Assembly (NCBI RefSeq): GCF_003480915.1
Contig: NZ_QUKD01000013.1
Coordinates: forward strand, 138,041 to 202,040
Source of the DNA: Parabacteroides sp. TM07-1AC
Lineage (GTDB): Bacteria > Bacteroidota > Bacteroidia > Bacteroidales > Tannerellaceae
Direction of reading: 5' to 3'
DNA: 64,000 nucleotides
Shown: positions 13,272 to 21,822 of the stretch, in pieces
How the letters are laid out: each line of letters starts with the position of its first letter
Numbering within the stretch: the first letter of the stretch is position 1
Program-made: the position numbers and the translations under genes
The notes under the pieces: generated by a model
Databases searched by the model: none
Told to the model about the DNA's origin: nothing
What the model saw: the letters and a program-made list of their open reading frames with translations, nothing else

Positions 13272-13370
13272 TCGTTTTAAACGAACGAAAACTCGCTTTA
13301 AACGAGGCTACAGTCCGTTTTAAACGAAAAAAATCTCGTTTTAAACGAAATGCTGGTTCGTTTAAAACGA
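13272..13370. repeat. Five-copy array of a 13-bp palindrome (TCGTTTTAAACGA)
   Basis: Copies lie at 13272-13284 (TCGTTTTAAACGA), 13293-13305 (TCGCTTTAAACGA), 13315-13327 (CCGTTTTAAACGA), 13336-13348 (exact), and 13358-13370 (TCGTTTAAAACGA, the reverse complement). Each is a near-perfect TCGTTT/AAACGA dyad around one central base. Start-to-start spacing is 21, 22, 21 and 22 bases, close to two helical turns. Spacers differ from each other. It may be an operator array for a dimeric regulator or a REP-like intergenic repeat. Confidence 0.85.
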
Positions 13371-13458
13371 GTTTTTAGGGAATTCGGGATGGTGAGCTAT
13401 AAAAGAAGTCATGCCTATAATTATTACAGATCAGAATAGACAACCCGAAGATATTTCT

Positions 13459-13466
13459 TACATTTG
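13459..13466 (+). promoter_or_regulatory. Promoter -7 box for the SusR-like regulator
   Basis: TACATTTG, an exact TAnnTTTG match, 27 bases before the regulator's ATG. Confidence 0.58.
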
Positions 13467-13493
13467 TAAATGAATGAATACAGAACATTGTAA

Positions 13494-15101
13494 ATGAAAA
13501 ACACTCCTATGACTAAAACGATATCAGCCATTCTCCTGTTTCTGTTTTGCTTCCAGTTGTCTTATGCTTCTGAAAAAGACAAGACGAATCTAGCCCTGTT
13601 AAAAGAACTGGATCGCACGATTGCGCAGAAACCGGTCTTCCAGCAGCAACGGGAACAGGAAGCCGATAGCATTAAAAGTCTGTTGAAGGCAACCTCTTCG
13701 CTGGAAAGTAAATATGAGCTTTACGGAACTTTGTTCGGTATCTATCTGCATTTTCAGGCAGACTCGGCCCTGCGTTGTCTGGAAAGAAGGGAGACTTTGA
13801 TCAATTCACTTCGTAACCCGTCCTATAAAAACGATCTGCGGATAGCCCGAGCAGAGGTTCTCGGTATTATGGGTCTTTATAACGAAGTACCCGAACAACT
13901 GGAACAAATACAAAGAGAGGATTTAAGCGAAAGGTCATTACTTTATTATTACTATACCTGCCGCACCTTTTATGGCTGGATAGCCGACTACACCCGTACA
14001 AACGACCGTCATAAATATATCGCCCAGACAAACGCTTACCGCGACTCGATCCTGGCGGTTACCCCGGACGGTACCGACCATAATATCGTTCTGGCAGACC
14101 AGCTGATCGTAAACGGCAATCCCGACGAAGCCATCCGCCTGATGAACAAAGAACTCGAAAAGGCCAAAGGAACAGAATCTGCTATATACATATTATATAA
14201 CCTATCCCAGGCATACGCTCAAAAAGGAGATACGGAAAAACAAATCTATTACCTGGCACAAACAGCGATAGGTGACCTAAAAGCAGCCAAACGTGAATAC
14301 ATATCCCTGCAAAAACTAGCACTACTGATGTTTGAAAAAGGAGATATCGAACGGGCATACAAATACCTGAGCTGTTCGATGGAAGATGCAGTTGCCTGTA
14401 ACGCCCGTCTCCGCTCAGTGGAAGTGACCGAGTTTTTCCCGATCGTGGATAAAGTATATAAACTGAAAATACAGAAAGAGAAACAGATCACCCGTACCCT
14501 GCTTATCAGCATCAGCCTGATGGCATTTCTTTTATTGATCACGATTTTCTACCTCTACCGACAGATGAAAAAGCTGTCGCTTATGCGTAAGAAAGTCAGT
14601 GCAGCCAACGAACAGCTACAGGAGATCAACAAAGAATTGAGCCAGGCTAGCAAAATAAAAGAGGAATACATCGCACTCTACCTGAACCAATGCGTCATCT
14701 ATCTGGACAAACTGGATACGTATCGCCGTTCGCTCGCCAAACTGGCAATGGCCTCCAAACTGGATGATTTGTTCAAGACGATCAAGTCCGAACAGTTCAT
14801 ACGCGATGAGCGGAAAAATTTCTATAATGAGTTCGACAAGTCATTTCTTCGGCTCTTCCCCCGCTTCACCGAATCTTTCAACGGCTTGATGACGGAAGAG
14901 GGAAAACTATATCCTAAATCCGGCGAAATCCTGTCGACCGAACTGCGCATCTTCGCCCTCATCCGGCTCGGAATAAACGACAGCAGCAATATCGCCCATT
15001 TCCTGGGATATTCGCTGGCTACGGTTTACTCCTACCGAAGCAAGGTAAGAAGCAAGGCTTACGACAAAGAGCGGTTCGAGGAACAGATAGCTACTCTATA
15101 G
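13494..15101 (+). CDS. Membrane-spanning DUF6377-type transcriptional regulator, SusR-like
   Basis: 535 residues. A signal sequence or first membrane segment (ISAILLFLFCFQLSYA) leads into a periplasmic helical-repeat (TPR-like) sensor region of about 300 residues. One transmembrane helix follows at about 335-355 (LLISISLMAFLLLITIFYLY), then a coiled coil (KVSAANEQLQEINKELSQA) and a cytoplasmic C-terminal region whose last 60 residues look like a LuxR-type helix-turn-helix (SSNIAHFLGYSLATVYSYRS). This size, topology and divergent position before susA match the maltose-responsive SusR regulator of Bacteroides. I infer that it senses maltooligosaccharide in the periplasm and activates susABCDE. 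Whether it is a true SusR orthologue or a DUF6377 paralogue cannot be settled here. Confidence 0.78.
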   Translation: MKNTPMTKTISAILLFLFCFQLSYASEKDKTNLALLKELDRTIAQKPVFQQQREQEADSIKSLLKATSSLESKYELYGTLFGIYLHFQADSALRCLERRETLINSLRNPSYKNDLRIARAEVLGIMGLYNEVPEQLEQIQREDLSERSLLYYYYTCRTFYGWIADYTRTNDRHKYIAQTNAYRDSILAVTPDGTDHNIVLADQLIVNGNPDEAIRLMNKELEKAKGTESAIYILYNLSQAYAQKGDTEKQIYYLAQTAIGDLKAAKREYISLQKLALLMFEKGDIERAYKYLSCSMEDAVACNARLRSVEVTEFFPIVDKVYKLKIQKEKQITRTLLISISLMAFLLLITIFYLYRQMKKLSLMRKKVSAANEQLQEINKELSQASKIKEEYIALYLNQCVIYLDKLDTYRRSLAKLAMASKLDDLFKTIKSEQFIRDERKNFYNEFDKSFLRLFPRFTESFNGLMTEEGKLYPKSGEILSTELRIFALIRLGINDSSNIAHFLGYSLATVYSYRSKVRSKAYDKERFEEQIATL

Positions 15102-15104
15102 GAA

Positions 15105-15674
15105 CTATTTCGGTTTTATAAATCCAACCGGGTTGTGTGGTCTATCCGATAATCTCTTTTGTACCTGTAATTCAGCCAATGTTTTATTAATTAGTTCCAA
15201 TTGTAGGCGAGTATCAGCATTAATATCATTATAGTCAGCGAATACTTCTTCAATATATTCTTTCAACTCCTTTAATTCCTGTTGAAGCATTGTTGTTTTA
15301 CTGATAGGGGATGTTATCAACATCTGCCGAATTACAACAAAAGCACGCATAATATTAATGTTTACTTGTATTGCGGTTTTTGAATTAAGAACACTACTAA
15401 GCATAGCTACTCCTAATTCAGAAAAAGCATAAGGCTTTCGTCTCATACCCATTTTTATTGAATTGGAAGTCACAAATTGTGACCTCCAATCTTCTAATTC
15501 CTTATCTGTAAGTTGGAACATAAAATCAGATGGAAAGCGATCTATATTACGCTTAACAGCTTGGTTTAACACCTTTGTTGGCACATCATACATTTCAGCT
15601 AAATCCCGATCTATCATCACCTTTTGTCCTCGTATCTCGTAGATCTTACTTTGAATTACCTGTAATTCATTCAT
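15105..15674 (-). CDS. ORF6N-domain DNA-binding protein
   Basis: 189 residues. Residues about 5-95 fit the ORF6N domain (VMIDRDLAEMYDVPTKVLNQ, then RFPSDFMFQLTDKE and YAFSELGVAMLSSVL), which is found in phage antirepressor-like proteins and in stand-alone chromosomal copies in Bacteroidetes. The C-terminal part is helical and probably a coiled coil. It ends 3 bases from the SusR-like gene's stop codon, tail to tail, with no room for a terminator. The coding sequence is A+T-richer than its neighbours by eye, which suggests separate acquisition. A near-consensus box TATCTTTA lies at 15708-15715 on the minus strand. Function unknown. Confidence 0.82.
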   Translation of the reverse strand: MNELQVIQSKIYEIRGQKVMIDRDLAEMYDVPTKVLNQAVKRNIDRFPSDFMFQLTDKELEDWRSQFVTSNSIKMGMRRKPYAFSELGVAMLSSVLNSKTAIQVNINIMRAFVVIRQMLITSPISKTTMLQQELKELKEYIEEVFADYNDINADTRLQLELINKTLAELQVQKRLSDRPHNPVGFIKPK

Positions 15675-15827
15675 AGTTAAATATATTATATGATTAAACT
15701 TTCGCTGTAAAGATAAGGATTATTCCTGTTTCTTACATATCAAAGAGCTTCCTTTCTTTTTTACGCGCATTAACTATTACTTTCAAAGGGATATTATCTA
15801 CAGTTACTCCATTTCAAATAAAATCAC

Positions 15828-15835
15828 TACATTTG
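15828..15835 (+). promoter_or_regulatory. Promoter -7 box for the dnaG operon
   Basis: TACATTTG exactly matches TAnnTTTG and lies 32 bases before the dnaG start. The leader that follows contains CCTTCC (15836-15841) and GGAAGG (15852-15857), which can pair into a 6-bp hairpin next to the ribosome entry site. Confidence 0.62.
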
Positions 15836-15867
15836 CCTTCCGTTATTATAAGGAAGGAAATAAATAA

Positions 15868-18018
15868 ATGATCGATCAACCTACCATAGACCGGATACTT
15901 GACACTGCAAATATTGTGGATGTTGTTTCAGAATTCGTTACCTTGCGTAAGCGAGGGATCAACTATGTAGGATTATGTCCGTTTCATACAGACAAAACCC
16001 CCTCTTTCTACGTCTCTCCGGCCAAAAATATCTGTAAATGCTTCGCCTGTGGCGAAGGCGGCACGGCTGTTCACTTCATCATGAAGCATGAACAGCTGAA
16101 CTATTTCGATGCCTTACGTTATCTTGCCAAGAAATACAACATCGAGATACAGGAACGGGAACTGACCGATAAGGAAAAGCAAAGACGCAGCGACCGGGAA
16201 AGTATGTTGATCGTCAACAGTTGGGCACAACAGTATTTCAGCACCCAGCTGTACGAACACGTAGAAGGGAAAACCGTCGGATTGCGTTATTTTGCCGAAC
16301 GTGGATTCCGGGAAGACACCATCCGTAAATTTCAGTTAGGTTACAGTCTCGACCAGCGGGATGCTTTATATAAGGCAGCAACCAAGAACGGTTATAAAAA
16401 AGAATTCCTTGAAAAAACAGGGTTAGTCATTGCTTACGATAACGGAGGGGTGAACGACCGTTTCCGTGGTCGTGTGATCTTCCCCGTACATACGTTGAGC
16501 GGTAAAGTGGTGGCTTTCGGTGGCCGCGTGCTCAAAAAGGACGAGAAAACAGCCAAGTACGTCAACTCGCCCGAAAGCGAGATTTACCATAAAAGTAATG
16601 AGCTTTACGGTATCTATTTCGCCAAACAGTCGATGGTGAAGGAAGACCGCTGCTTCCTGGTAGAAGGTTACACCGATGTGATCTCCATGCACCAGGCGGG
16701 TATAGAGAATGTGGTCGCCTCGTCCGGTACGGCTCTTACACAGGGACAGATACGGCTTATACATCGTTTCACCAATAATATTACCGTACTATATGACGGT
16801 GATGCCGCCGGTATCAAAGCCGCCCTGCGCGGTATCGACCTGTTGCTGGAAGACGGAATGAACGTCAAGGTAGTTCTGCTGCCGGACGGTGAAGACCCCG
16901 ACTCGTTCGCCCGCAAACACAATGCCAGCCAGTTCGCCGAATTTATCAAACAGAGCGAAACGGACTTTATCCGTTTCAAAACCCGTTTATTACTGGATGA
17001 TGCAGGCAACGACCCGATCAAACGTTCGTCGCTGATCACGGATATTATCCGCACGGTAGCCATTATCCCCGACAATATAGCCCGTTCCATCTATATCCGC
17101 GAATGCAGTGCGATGATGGAGATAGACGAACAGGTGTTGCTGAACGAGGTAAACAAAATCCGTTTAAATAAGGAAGAAAGGCAAAACAACCAGGCACAGT
17201 CCACACCTCCGGTATCCAATACAATGAGTATGATACCGGAATATCCGGATATTCCCGGTTACCAGCCGATCGTAGAGGATAGCTTTTTGCCACCATCGGA
17301 CGAAGCAATGCCATCATTACCGGACGATATGCCCCCTCCTCCTCCGCCCATGGAAGAATATCCGGCGGGAGAGACAGGTCCTATGGATGTGCCCCCCCCC
17401 GATTTTCCGCCGGTACAACCGCCAGAAGCGGTTCGCGCCGCCCAGCCGAAACGTTCGCCTTATGAAATATACGAACTTACGTTGCTGAAATATATCGTGC
17501 GTTATGGCGAGAAAGTTTTGTTCGACTATGTGGATGAAGAAACAAACGAACATATCGTTATGCGTGTTGCCGAATATATCCGTTACGACCTGGAACGTGA
17601 CGATCTGACTTTCTATACCCCGATCTTCAAAAATATGCTCGACGAAGCTGCTGAGAGATGCAAGAACGAGGGATTTATTGCCAACCGTTACTTCCTGGCC
17701 CATCCGGACCCGAACGTCAGCCGTTTGGCAGCGAACCTGATCAGCGAAAAATATCAGTTGAGCAAATATCACAGCAAGTATCGTGAACTGGAACAGGAAG
17801 AGGACAAACTGGATCAGTTGGTTATACGTGAAATATATGCCATGAAGGATGCCTATATCATACGCCAGATTAAAGAGACCCAGTTAGGCATCAAGGAAGC
17901 ACATCTGAAAGGGAATGAAGATCAGGTGTTCGAGTTGATGAGAAAGCTGACTCACCTGAACGAGATAAAGAATGTATTGAGTAAAGAATTGGGAGAACGT
18001 ATCGTATTAAAAATGTAA
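15868..18018 (+). CDS. dnaG: DNA primase DnaG
   Basis: 716 residues. The N-terminal zinc-binding domain has CPFHTDKTPSF and CFACGEGG. The catalytic core carries the TOPRIM elements VEGYTDVIS and VLYDGDAAGIKA. A long proline-rich linker (about residues 455-530, with PPPPPPMEEYP) joins it to a C-terminal helicase-binding-type domain. It makes RNA primers at the replication fork and binds DnaB. The linker is partly encoded by a run of nine C bases (17392-17400). It heads a probable rightward operon with the ABC exporter genes and a phosphatase, with short gaps. Confidence 0.96.
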   Translation: MIDQPTIDRILDTANIVDVVSEFVTLRKRGINYVGLCPFHTDKTPSFYVSPAKNICKCFACGEGGTAVHFIMKHEQLNYFDALRYLAKKYNIEIQERELTDKEKQRRSDRESMLIVNSWAQQYFSTQLYEHVEGKTVGLRYFAERGFREDTIRKFQLGYSLDQRDALYKAATKNGYKKEFLEKTGLVIAYDNGGVNDRFRGRVIFPVHTLSGKVVAFGGRVLKKDEKTAKYVNSPESEIYHKSNELYGIYFAKQSMVKEDRCFLVEGYTDVISMHQAGIENVVASSGTALTQGQIRLIHRFTNNITVLYDGDAAGIKAALRGIDLLLEDGMNVKVVLLPDGEDPDSFARKHNASQFAEFIKQSETDFIRFKTRLLLDDAGNDPIKRSSLITDIIRTVAIIPDNIARSIYIRECSAMMEIDEQVLLNEVNKIRLNKEERQNNQAQSTPPVSNTMSMIPEYPDIPGYQPIVEDSFLPPSDEAMPSLPDDMPPPPPPMEEYPAGETGPMDVPPPDFPPVQPPEAVRAAQPKRSPYEIYELTLLKYIVRYGEKVLFDYVDEETNEHIVMRVAEYIRYDLERDDLTFYTPIFKNMLDEAAERCKNEGFIANRYFLAHPDPNVSRLAANLISEKYQLSKYHSKYRELEQEEDKLDQLVIREIYAMKDAYIIRQIKETQLGIKEAHLKGNEDQVFELMRKLTHLNEIKNVLSKELGERIVLKM

Positions 18019-18034
18019 CAACAATTTATAGCCT

Positions 18035-18961
18035 ATGAACTTTTTGGAAACGGAAGATGTGGTAAAACAGTATGCCAATCATCTTGCCCTGAACAAAGTC
18101 AACATCCAGGTGCCCGAAGGAAAGATATTCGGGTTGCTCGGACCTAACGGCGCCGGAAAAACCACGCTGATCCGTATTATTAACCGTATCACGGCTCCCG
18201 ACAGTGGGATCGTTCGTTTCAACGGACGTGAATCGCAGCCGGAGGACATATACCAGATCGGATACCTGCCGGAAGAACGGGGATTATATAAAAAGATGAA
18301 AGTCGGCGAACAGGCAATCTATCTGGCGCAATTGAAAGGCTTATCCTATCAGGAGGCTCGGACCCGCCTGACCCAGTGGTTCAAAAAGTTCGACATCATG
18401 CCCTGGTGGAACAAGAAGCTGGAAGAATTGTCGAAAGGGATGCAACAGAAAGTTCAATTCATCATTACCGTTATTCACGAACCGGCACTGCTTATATTCG
18501 ACGAACCGTTCAGCGGTTTCGACCCGGTGAATGCGGAACGGCTGAAGCAGGAAATACTGGAACTGAAGGAGAAAGGACATACGATTATATTCTCCACCCA
18601 TAATATGGCATCAGTGGAAGAAATATGCGATAATATAGCCCTGATAAATCGTTCACAGGTCGTTCTTTCCGGAAATGTAACGGAAGTAAGGAACCGTTTC
18701 CGGAACAATACATTTACTTTACGTATCACATCGGATAGCTCCCTGCAAAACGATCAGACGGATATCTTTACCATACTTTCCGAAAAGGAACAAAGCGGGA
18801 TACGTGAATTTCAGATCCATAAGGCAGAAGGTATCAGCAACTCTGCTCTACTGTCCACTTTATCGAAACAGGCAGAAATTCTCTCGTTTACCGAAGAGTT
18901 ACCATCCATGAACGACATATTTATTAACACCGTATCAGGTACAAACACGACACAGGCATGA
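18035..18961 (+). CDS. ABC exporter ATP-binding protein, NatA-like
   Basis: 308 residues with Walker A GPNGAGKTT, signature LSKGMQQKVQF, Walker B LLIFDEPFSGFDP and the H-loop STHN. A C-terminal extension of about 90 residues after the nucleotide-binding domain resembles DUF4162 of NatA-type proteins. It powers the membrane partner encoded next, whose start overlaps this gene's stop as ATGA (18958-18961). It follows dnaG by 16 bases. The substrate is unknown; Na+ export is one possibility by family analogy. Confidence 0.88.
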   Translation: MNFLETEDVVKQYANHLALNKVNIQVPEGKIFGLLGPNGAGKTTLIRIINRITAPDSGIVRFNGRESQPEDIYQIGYLPEERGLYKKMKVGEQAIYLAQLKGLSYQEARTRLTQWFKKFDIMPWWNKKLEELSKGMQQKVQFIITVIHEPALLIFDEPFSGFDPVNAERLKQEILELKEKGHTIIFSTHNMASVEEICDNIALINRSQVVLSGNVTEVRNRFRNNTFTLRITSDSSLQNDQTDIFTILSEKEQSGIREFQIHKAEGISNSALLSTLSKQAEILSFTEELPSMNDIFINTVSGTNTTQA

Positions 18962-20268
18962 ATAAAATAGGACTTATAATCAAAAGAGAGTATCTGCGCC
19001 GGGTAAGTAAAAAGTCGTTTATCCTGCTTACGCTATTAACTCCGTTTTTGTTTGCAGCACTGGTGTTCGTTCCATTATGGTTGTCAACTATTAAAGGAGA
19101 CGAGGTTCGTAATATCGCCATTATCGATACGACAGGAAAATATGCCCAATTGTTTGAAAACAATGAAAGCTTCCACTTCGTCCATAGCGACAAGACGTTA
19201 GACGACTATCGCCGGAACAGTGACAAGGAAATATTCGCCTTCCTCAGTATTACAGACGATCTGTTGAGCAACCCAAAGGCGGCAACTCTCTATTCGGAAA
19301 AGCAGGTACCCGTCGAACTGAGCCGGCTGGTTAACCAGACATTAAGCAAACAACTCGAAAGTGAGAAGCTTGCTTCCTTCAACATCCCCAATCTGAAAGA
19401 GATCATCCGGGAAAGTAAAATTAATTTTAATGTACAAACCATCAAATGGAGCGAAGACGGGCAAGAAAGTACGTCGTCGGCCACCGTAGCATCCGTGATC
19501 GGAATGGTATTCACGTTCATTATTTATATGTTCATTATGATGTATGGTGCGATGGTCATGCAAGGGGTGATGGAGGAAAAGACCAACCGCATCATCGAGG
19601 TGATGATTTCTTCTGTGCGGCCGTTCGATCTGATGATGGGGAAAATTATCGGTATCGGTTTTGTCGGATTGACACAGGTATTCCTGTGGGGGATTATCAC
19701 GACCGTACTGGTTAGCGTAGGAGGATTCATGTTCTCGGGAGGGGCTGATATGAGTGCCCTGCAAGCCGGCCCCCAAATGGGAATGGTGGATACGAATGCA
19801 TTGGCTTCTTCTTCCGGTAATGAGATTATGGGAATTATTAATTCTATCAATATCGCAGAGATAGGTATTTCCTTTATTATCTATTTTATTGGCGGTTATA
19901 TGTTATATGCATCCATATTCGCGGCAATCGGTTCGGCTGTAGACAGCCAGGAAGATACGCAACAGTTTATGGCGCCTGTTACAATCTTTATGATCTTTGC
20001 GTTGTACGCCGGTATTTATAGCATGGAGAATCCGGACGGCCCGCTGGCTTTCTGGTGTTCGATGATACCGTTCACATCACCGATTGTCATGATGGTACGT
20101 ATCCCGTTTGAAATACCTTTGTGGGAGAAGTTGTTATCTGTTTCTTTACTATATGCTTCGGCTATCGGCATTGTCTGGTTATCAGCCAAGATATACCGGG
20201 TCGGTATCCTGATGTATGGAAAGAAACCGAGTATAAAGGAAATGGTAAAATGGATCAAGTATAAATAA
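18958..20268 (+). CDS. ABC-2-type permease, NatB-like
   Basis: 436 residues. A first transmembrane helix (FILLTLLTPFLFAALVFVPL) is followed by an extracytoplasmic domain of about 140 residues. Five or six further helices lie from about residue 180 onward, including the conserved GVMEEKTNRIIEVMISSVRP segment of ABC2_membrane_3 permeases. It pairs with the ATPase gene through a four-base start/stop overlap. The large outside domain fits the NatB/YhaP group. Substrate unknown. Confidence 0.86.
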   Translation: MNKIGLIIKREYLRRVSKKSFILLTLLTPFLFAALVFVPLWLSTIKGDEVRNIAIIDTTGKYAQLFENNESFHFVHSDKTLDDYRRNSDKEIFAFLSITDDLLSNPKAATLYSEKQVPVELSRLVNQTLSKQLESEKLASFNIPNLKEIIRESKINFNVQTIKWSEDGQESTSSATVASVIGMVFTFIIYMFIMMYGAMVMQGVMEEKTNRIIEVMISSVRPFDLMMGKIIGIGFVGLTQVFLWGIITTVLVSVGGFMFSGGADMSALQAGPQMGMVDTNALASSSGNEIMGIINSINIAEIGISFIIYFIGGYMLYASIFAAIGSAVDSQEDTQQFMAPVTIFMIFALYAGIYSMENPDGPLAFWCSMIPFTSPIVMMVRIPFEIPLWEKLLSVSLLYASAIGIVWLSAKIYRVGILMYGKKPSIKEMVKWIKYK

Positions 20269-20269
20269 T

Positions 20270-20794
20270 ATGACTTCAACAATATCGCTTATACTAAGTC
20301 GCCACGGAGAGACGGAAGAGAATAAACTGCGCATCATGCAGGGACAAATGCCCGGCCATCTCTCCGAATTGGGAAAACAACAGGCGGAACAACTTGCCGA
20401 CCTGTTGGAAGGAGAAGAGATCGACGTGATTGTCAGCAGCGACCTGGCCCGGAGTTACGATACAGCCCTGGCTGTTGCCCGTCGTAAAGGGCTGGAACCT
20501 GTCCAGACTCCCCTGCTCCGTGAAATGGACTGGGATATCTATACCGGAAAGGTTGCCAACGAAATGGATTTCAAGCACCTGCCTGAAAGTGTAGAAAGCC
20601 TGGAGGCTTTATATAAGAGAGCCGGAGAGTTTCTGGAATTCCTGCAAACCGAATTTCCGGACAAACGTATCCTGGCTATCGGGCATGGGGGATTTAACCG
20701 TGCCATCATCGTACGGATAGAAAAAAGGCAGCAAGAGGATATCCTGAAGCTGCCGATTATGAAAAACACAGCTTGCCTGCGCTTTTCGATATAA
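20270..20794 (+). CDS. Histidine phosphatase family protein (phosphoglycerate mutase-like)
   Basis: 174 residues with the phosphohistidine motif SRHGETEEN, the SSDLARSYDTA helix and the second catalytic His in GHGGFNR. The family includes phosphoglycerate mutase, alpha-ribazole phosphatase and broad small-molecule phosphatases. This short form is more likely a phosphatase than a mutase. The ATG follows the permease stop codon by one base, so it is the last gene of the dnaG unit. It converges on the thioesterase gene with only 12 bases between them. Confidence 0.85.
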   Translation: MTSTISLILSRHGETEENKLRIMQGQMPGHLSELGKQQAEQLADLLEGEEIDVIVSSDLARSYDTALAVARRKGLEPVQTPLLREMDWDIYTGKVANEMDFKHLPESVESLEALYKRAGEFLEFLQTEFPDKRILAIGHGGFNRAIIVRIEKRQQEDILKLPIMKNTACLRFSI

Positions 20795-20806
20795 AACGGA
20801 TTTTGT

Positions 20807-21220
20807 CTATACCTGTGGTTGTACGACACTGAACGTGCCGGATGCTTTGCTTACGAGTTTATCATCGCAATAAATCTCGCATTCACTGAAATGTACGTGC
20901 CGTCCTGGTTTGATCACTGTTCCTTTGGCAATCAACTCTTTCCCCCAGGCTGCCCGCAGGAAGGAGACTTTCAGTTCTGCCGTCAATACATCTTTATCCA
21001 ACGGAGTCATTGTATAGGCGGCAAATCCGGCGATCGTATCGGCCAAGGCAGCCAATACACCTCCATGAATAACACCGCTATACTGGCGTTGTTCATCGTG
21101 CAAAGGCATACGTGCCTCAACGATCCCATCTTCGACAGTAGTGAATTGTACCCCCAAATGGTTTACATAGGGATTGGTTTTCACTCTGTCGAGTAATCTT
21201 TCTTTTACTTCTGTATTCAT
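20807..21220 (-). CDS. PaaI-family hotdog thioesterase
   Basis: 137 residues, a single hotdog domain with GVIHGGVLAALADTIAGFAA, the conserved HGG(V)xxxxxD active-site region of PaaI/YdiI thioesterases. These enzymes hydrolyse acyl-CoA thioesters in the cytoplasm; the acyl group is unknown here. It is the last gene of the leftward operon with xpt, 29 bases after it. Confidence 0.85.
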   Translation of the reverse strand: MNTEVKERLLDRVKTNPYVNHLGVQFTTVEDGIVEARMPLHDEQRQYSGVIHGGVLAALADTIAGFAAYTMTPLDKDVLTAELKVSFLRAAWGKELIAKGTVIKPGRHVHFSECEIYCDDKLVSKASGTFSVVQPQV

Positions 21221-21249
21221 TATTTTTTACTCAATTAGTTGGTTTCTTT

Positions 21250-21816
21250 CTAACGGATCGTGATCTTACAATCGTCGAGATTGTCGATAATAGCCAAACT
21301 TTCCACATGGATACCTGATTCGCGCAATGCTTTTCCTCCATCCTGAAATGCCTTTTCGATAATAAAACCCATACCGGAAATTGTCGCACCAGCCTGTTTT
21401 GCCAAGTCCAGCATTCCCATAGCTGCATTACCGAAAGCAAGGAAGTCGTCGATAAACAGGATATGATCGTCTGCCGTCAGGAAATTATTACTGATACAAA
21501 CAGAATAATCACGGTCTTTGGTAAAAGAATGGACTACCGTGCTCAGCATATTCTCCATTGTCTTCGGTTGCTTTTTCTTTACAAATACCACCGGCAGTTG
21601 CAGGATATAACCGACCATGATGGCCGGGGCGATACCGCTTGCTTCGATCGTAACGATCTTATTGATATGTTCTCCTTTAAATCGATTGATAAATTCTTCA
21701 GCAACCTTATACAGAAGCATCGGGTCCATCTGGTGATTTATAAAACTGTCCACCTTCAAGATACCTCCCGGATAGCATCTGCCGTCTTGCAAAATACGCT
21801 GTTTAAGTAATTCCAT
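21250..21816 (-). CDS. xpt: Xanthine phosphoribosyltransferase
   Basis: 188 residues, a typical Xpt length. It has the type I phosphoribosyltransferase PRPP loop [14 protein letters not shown] and the xanthine-type N-terminus [20 protein letters not shown]. It converts xanthine and PRPP to XMP in purine salvage. It follows the xanthine permease gene by 6 bases, the same functional pair as xpt-pbuX in Firmicutes but in the opposite order. No purine riboswitch can fit in the short gaps of this operon. Confidence 0.93.
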   Translation of the reverse strand: MELLKQRILQDGRCYPGGILKVDSFINHQMDPMLLYKVAEEFINRFKGEHINKIVTIEASGIAPAIMVGYILQLPVVFVKKKQPKTMENMLSTVVHSFTKDRDYSVCISNNFLTADDHILFIDDFLAFGNAAMGMLDLAKQAGATISGMGFIIEKAFQDGGKALRESGIHVESLAIIDNLDDCKITIR

Positions 21817-21822
21817 TTGTTT

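Noticed and set aside
13272..13370. CRISPR array
   Set aside because: The repeat unit is only 13 bp and palindromic, the spacers are 8-9 bases, and no cas gene is in the window. The same applies to 51807-51890.
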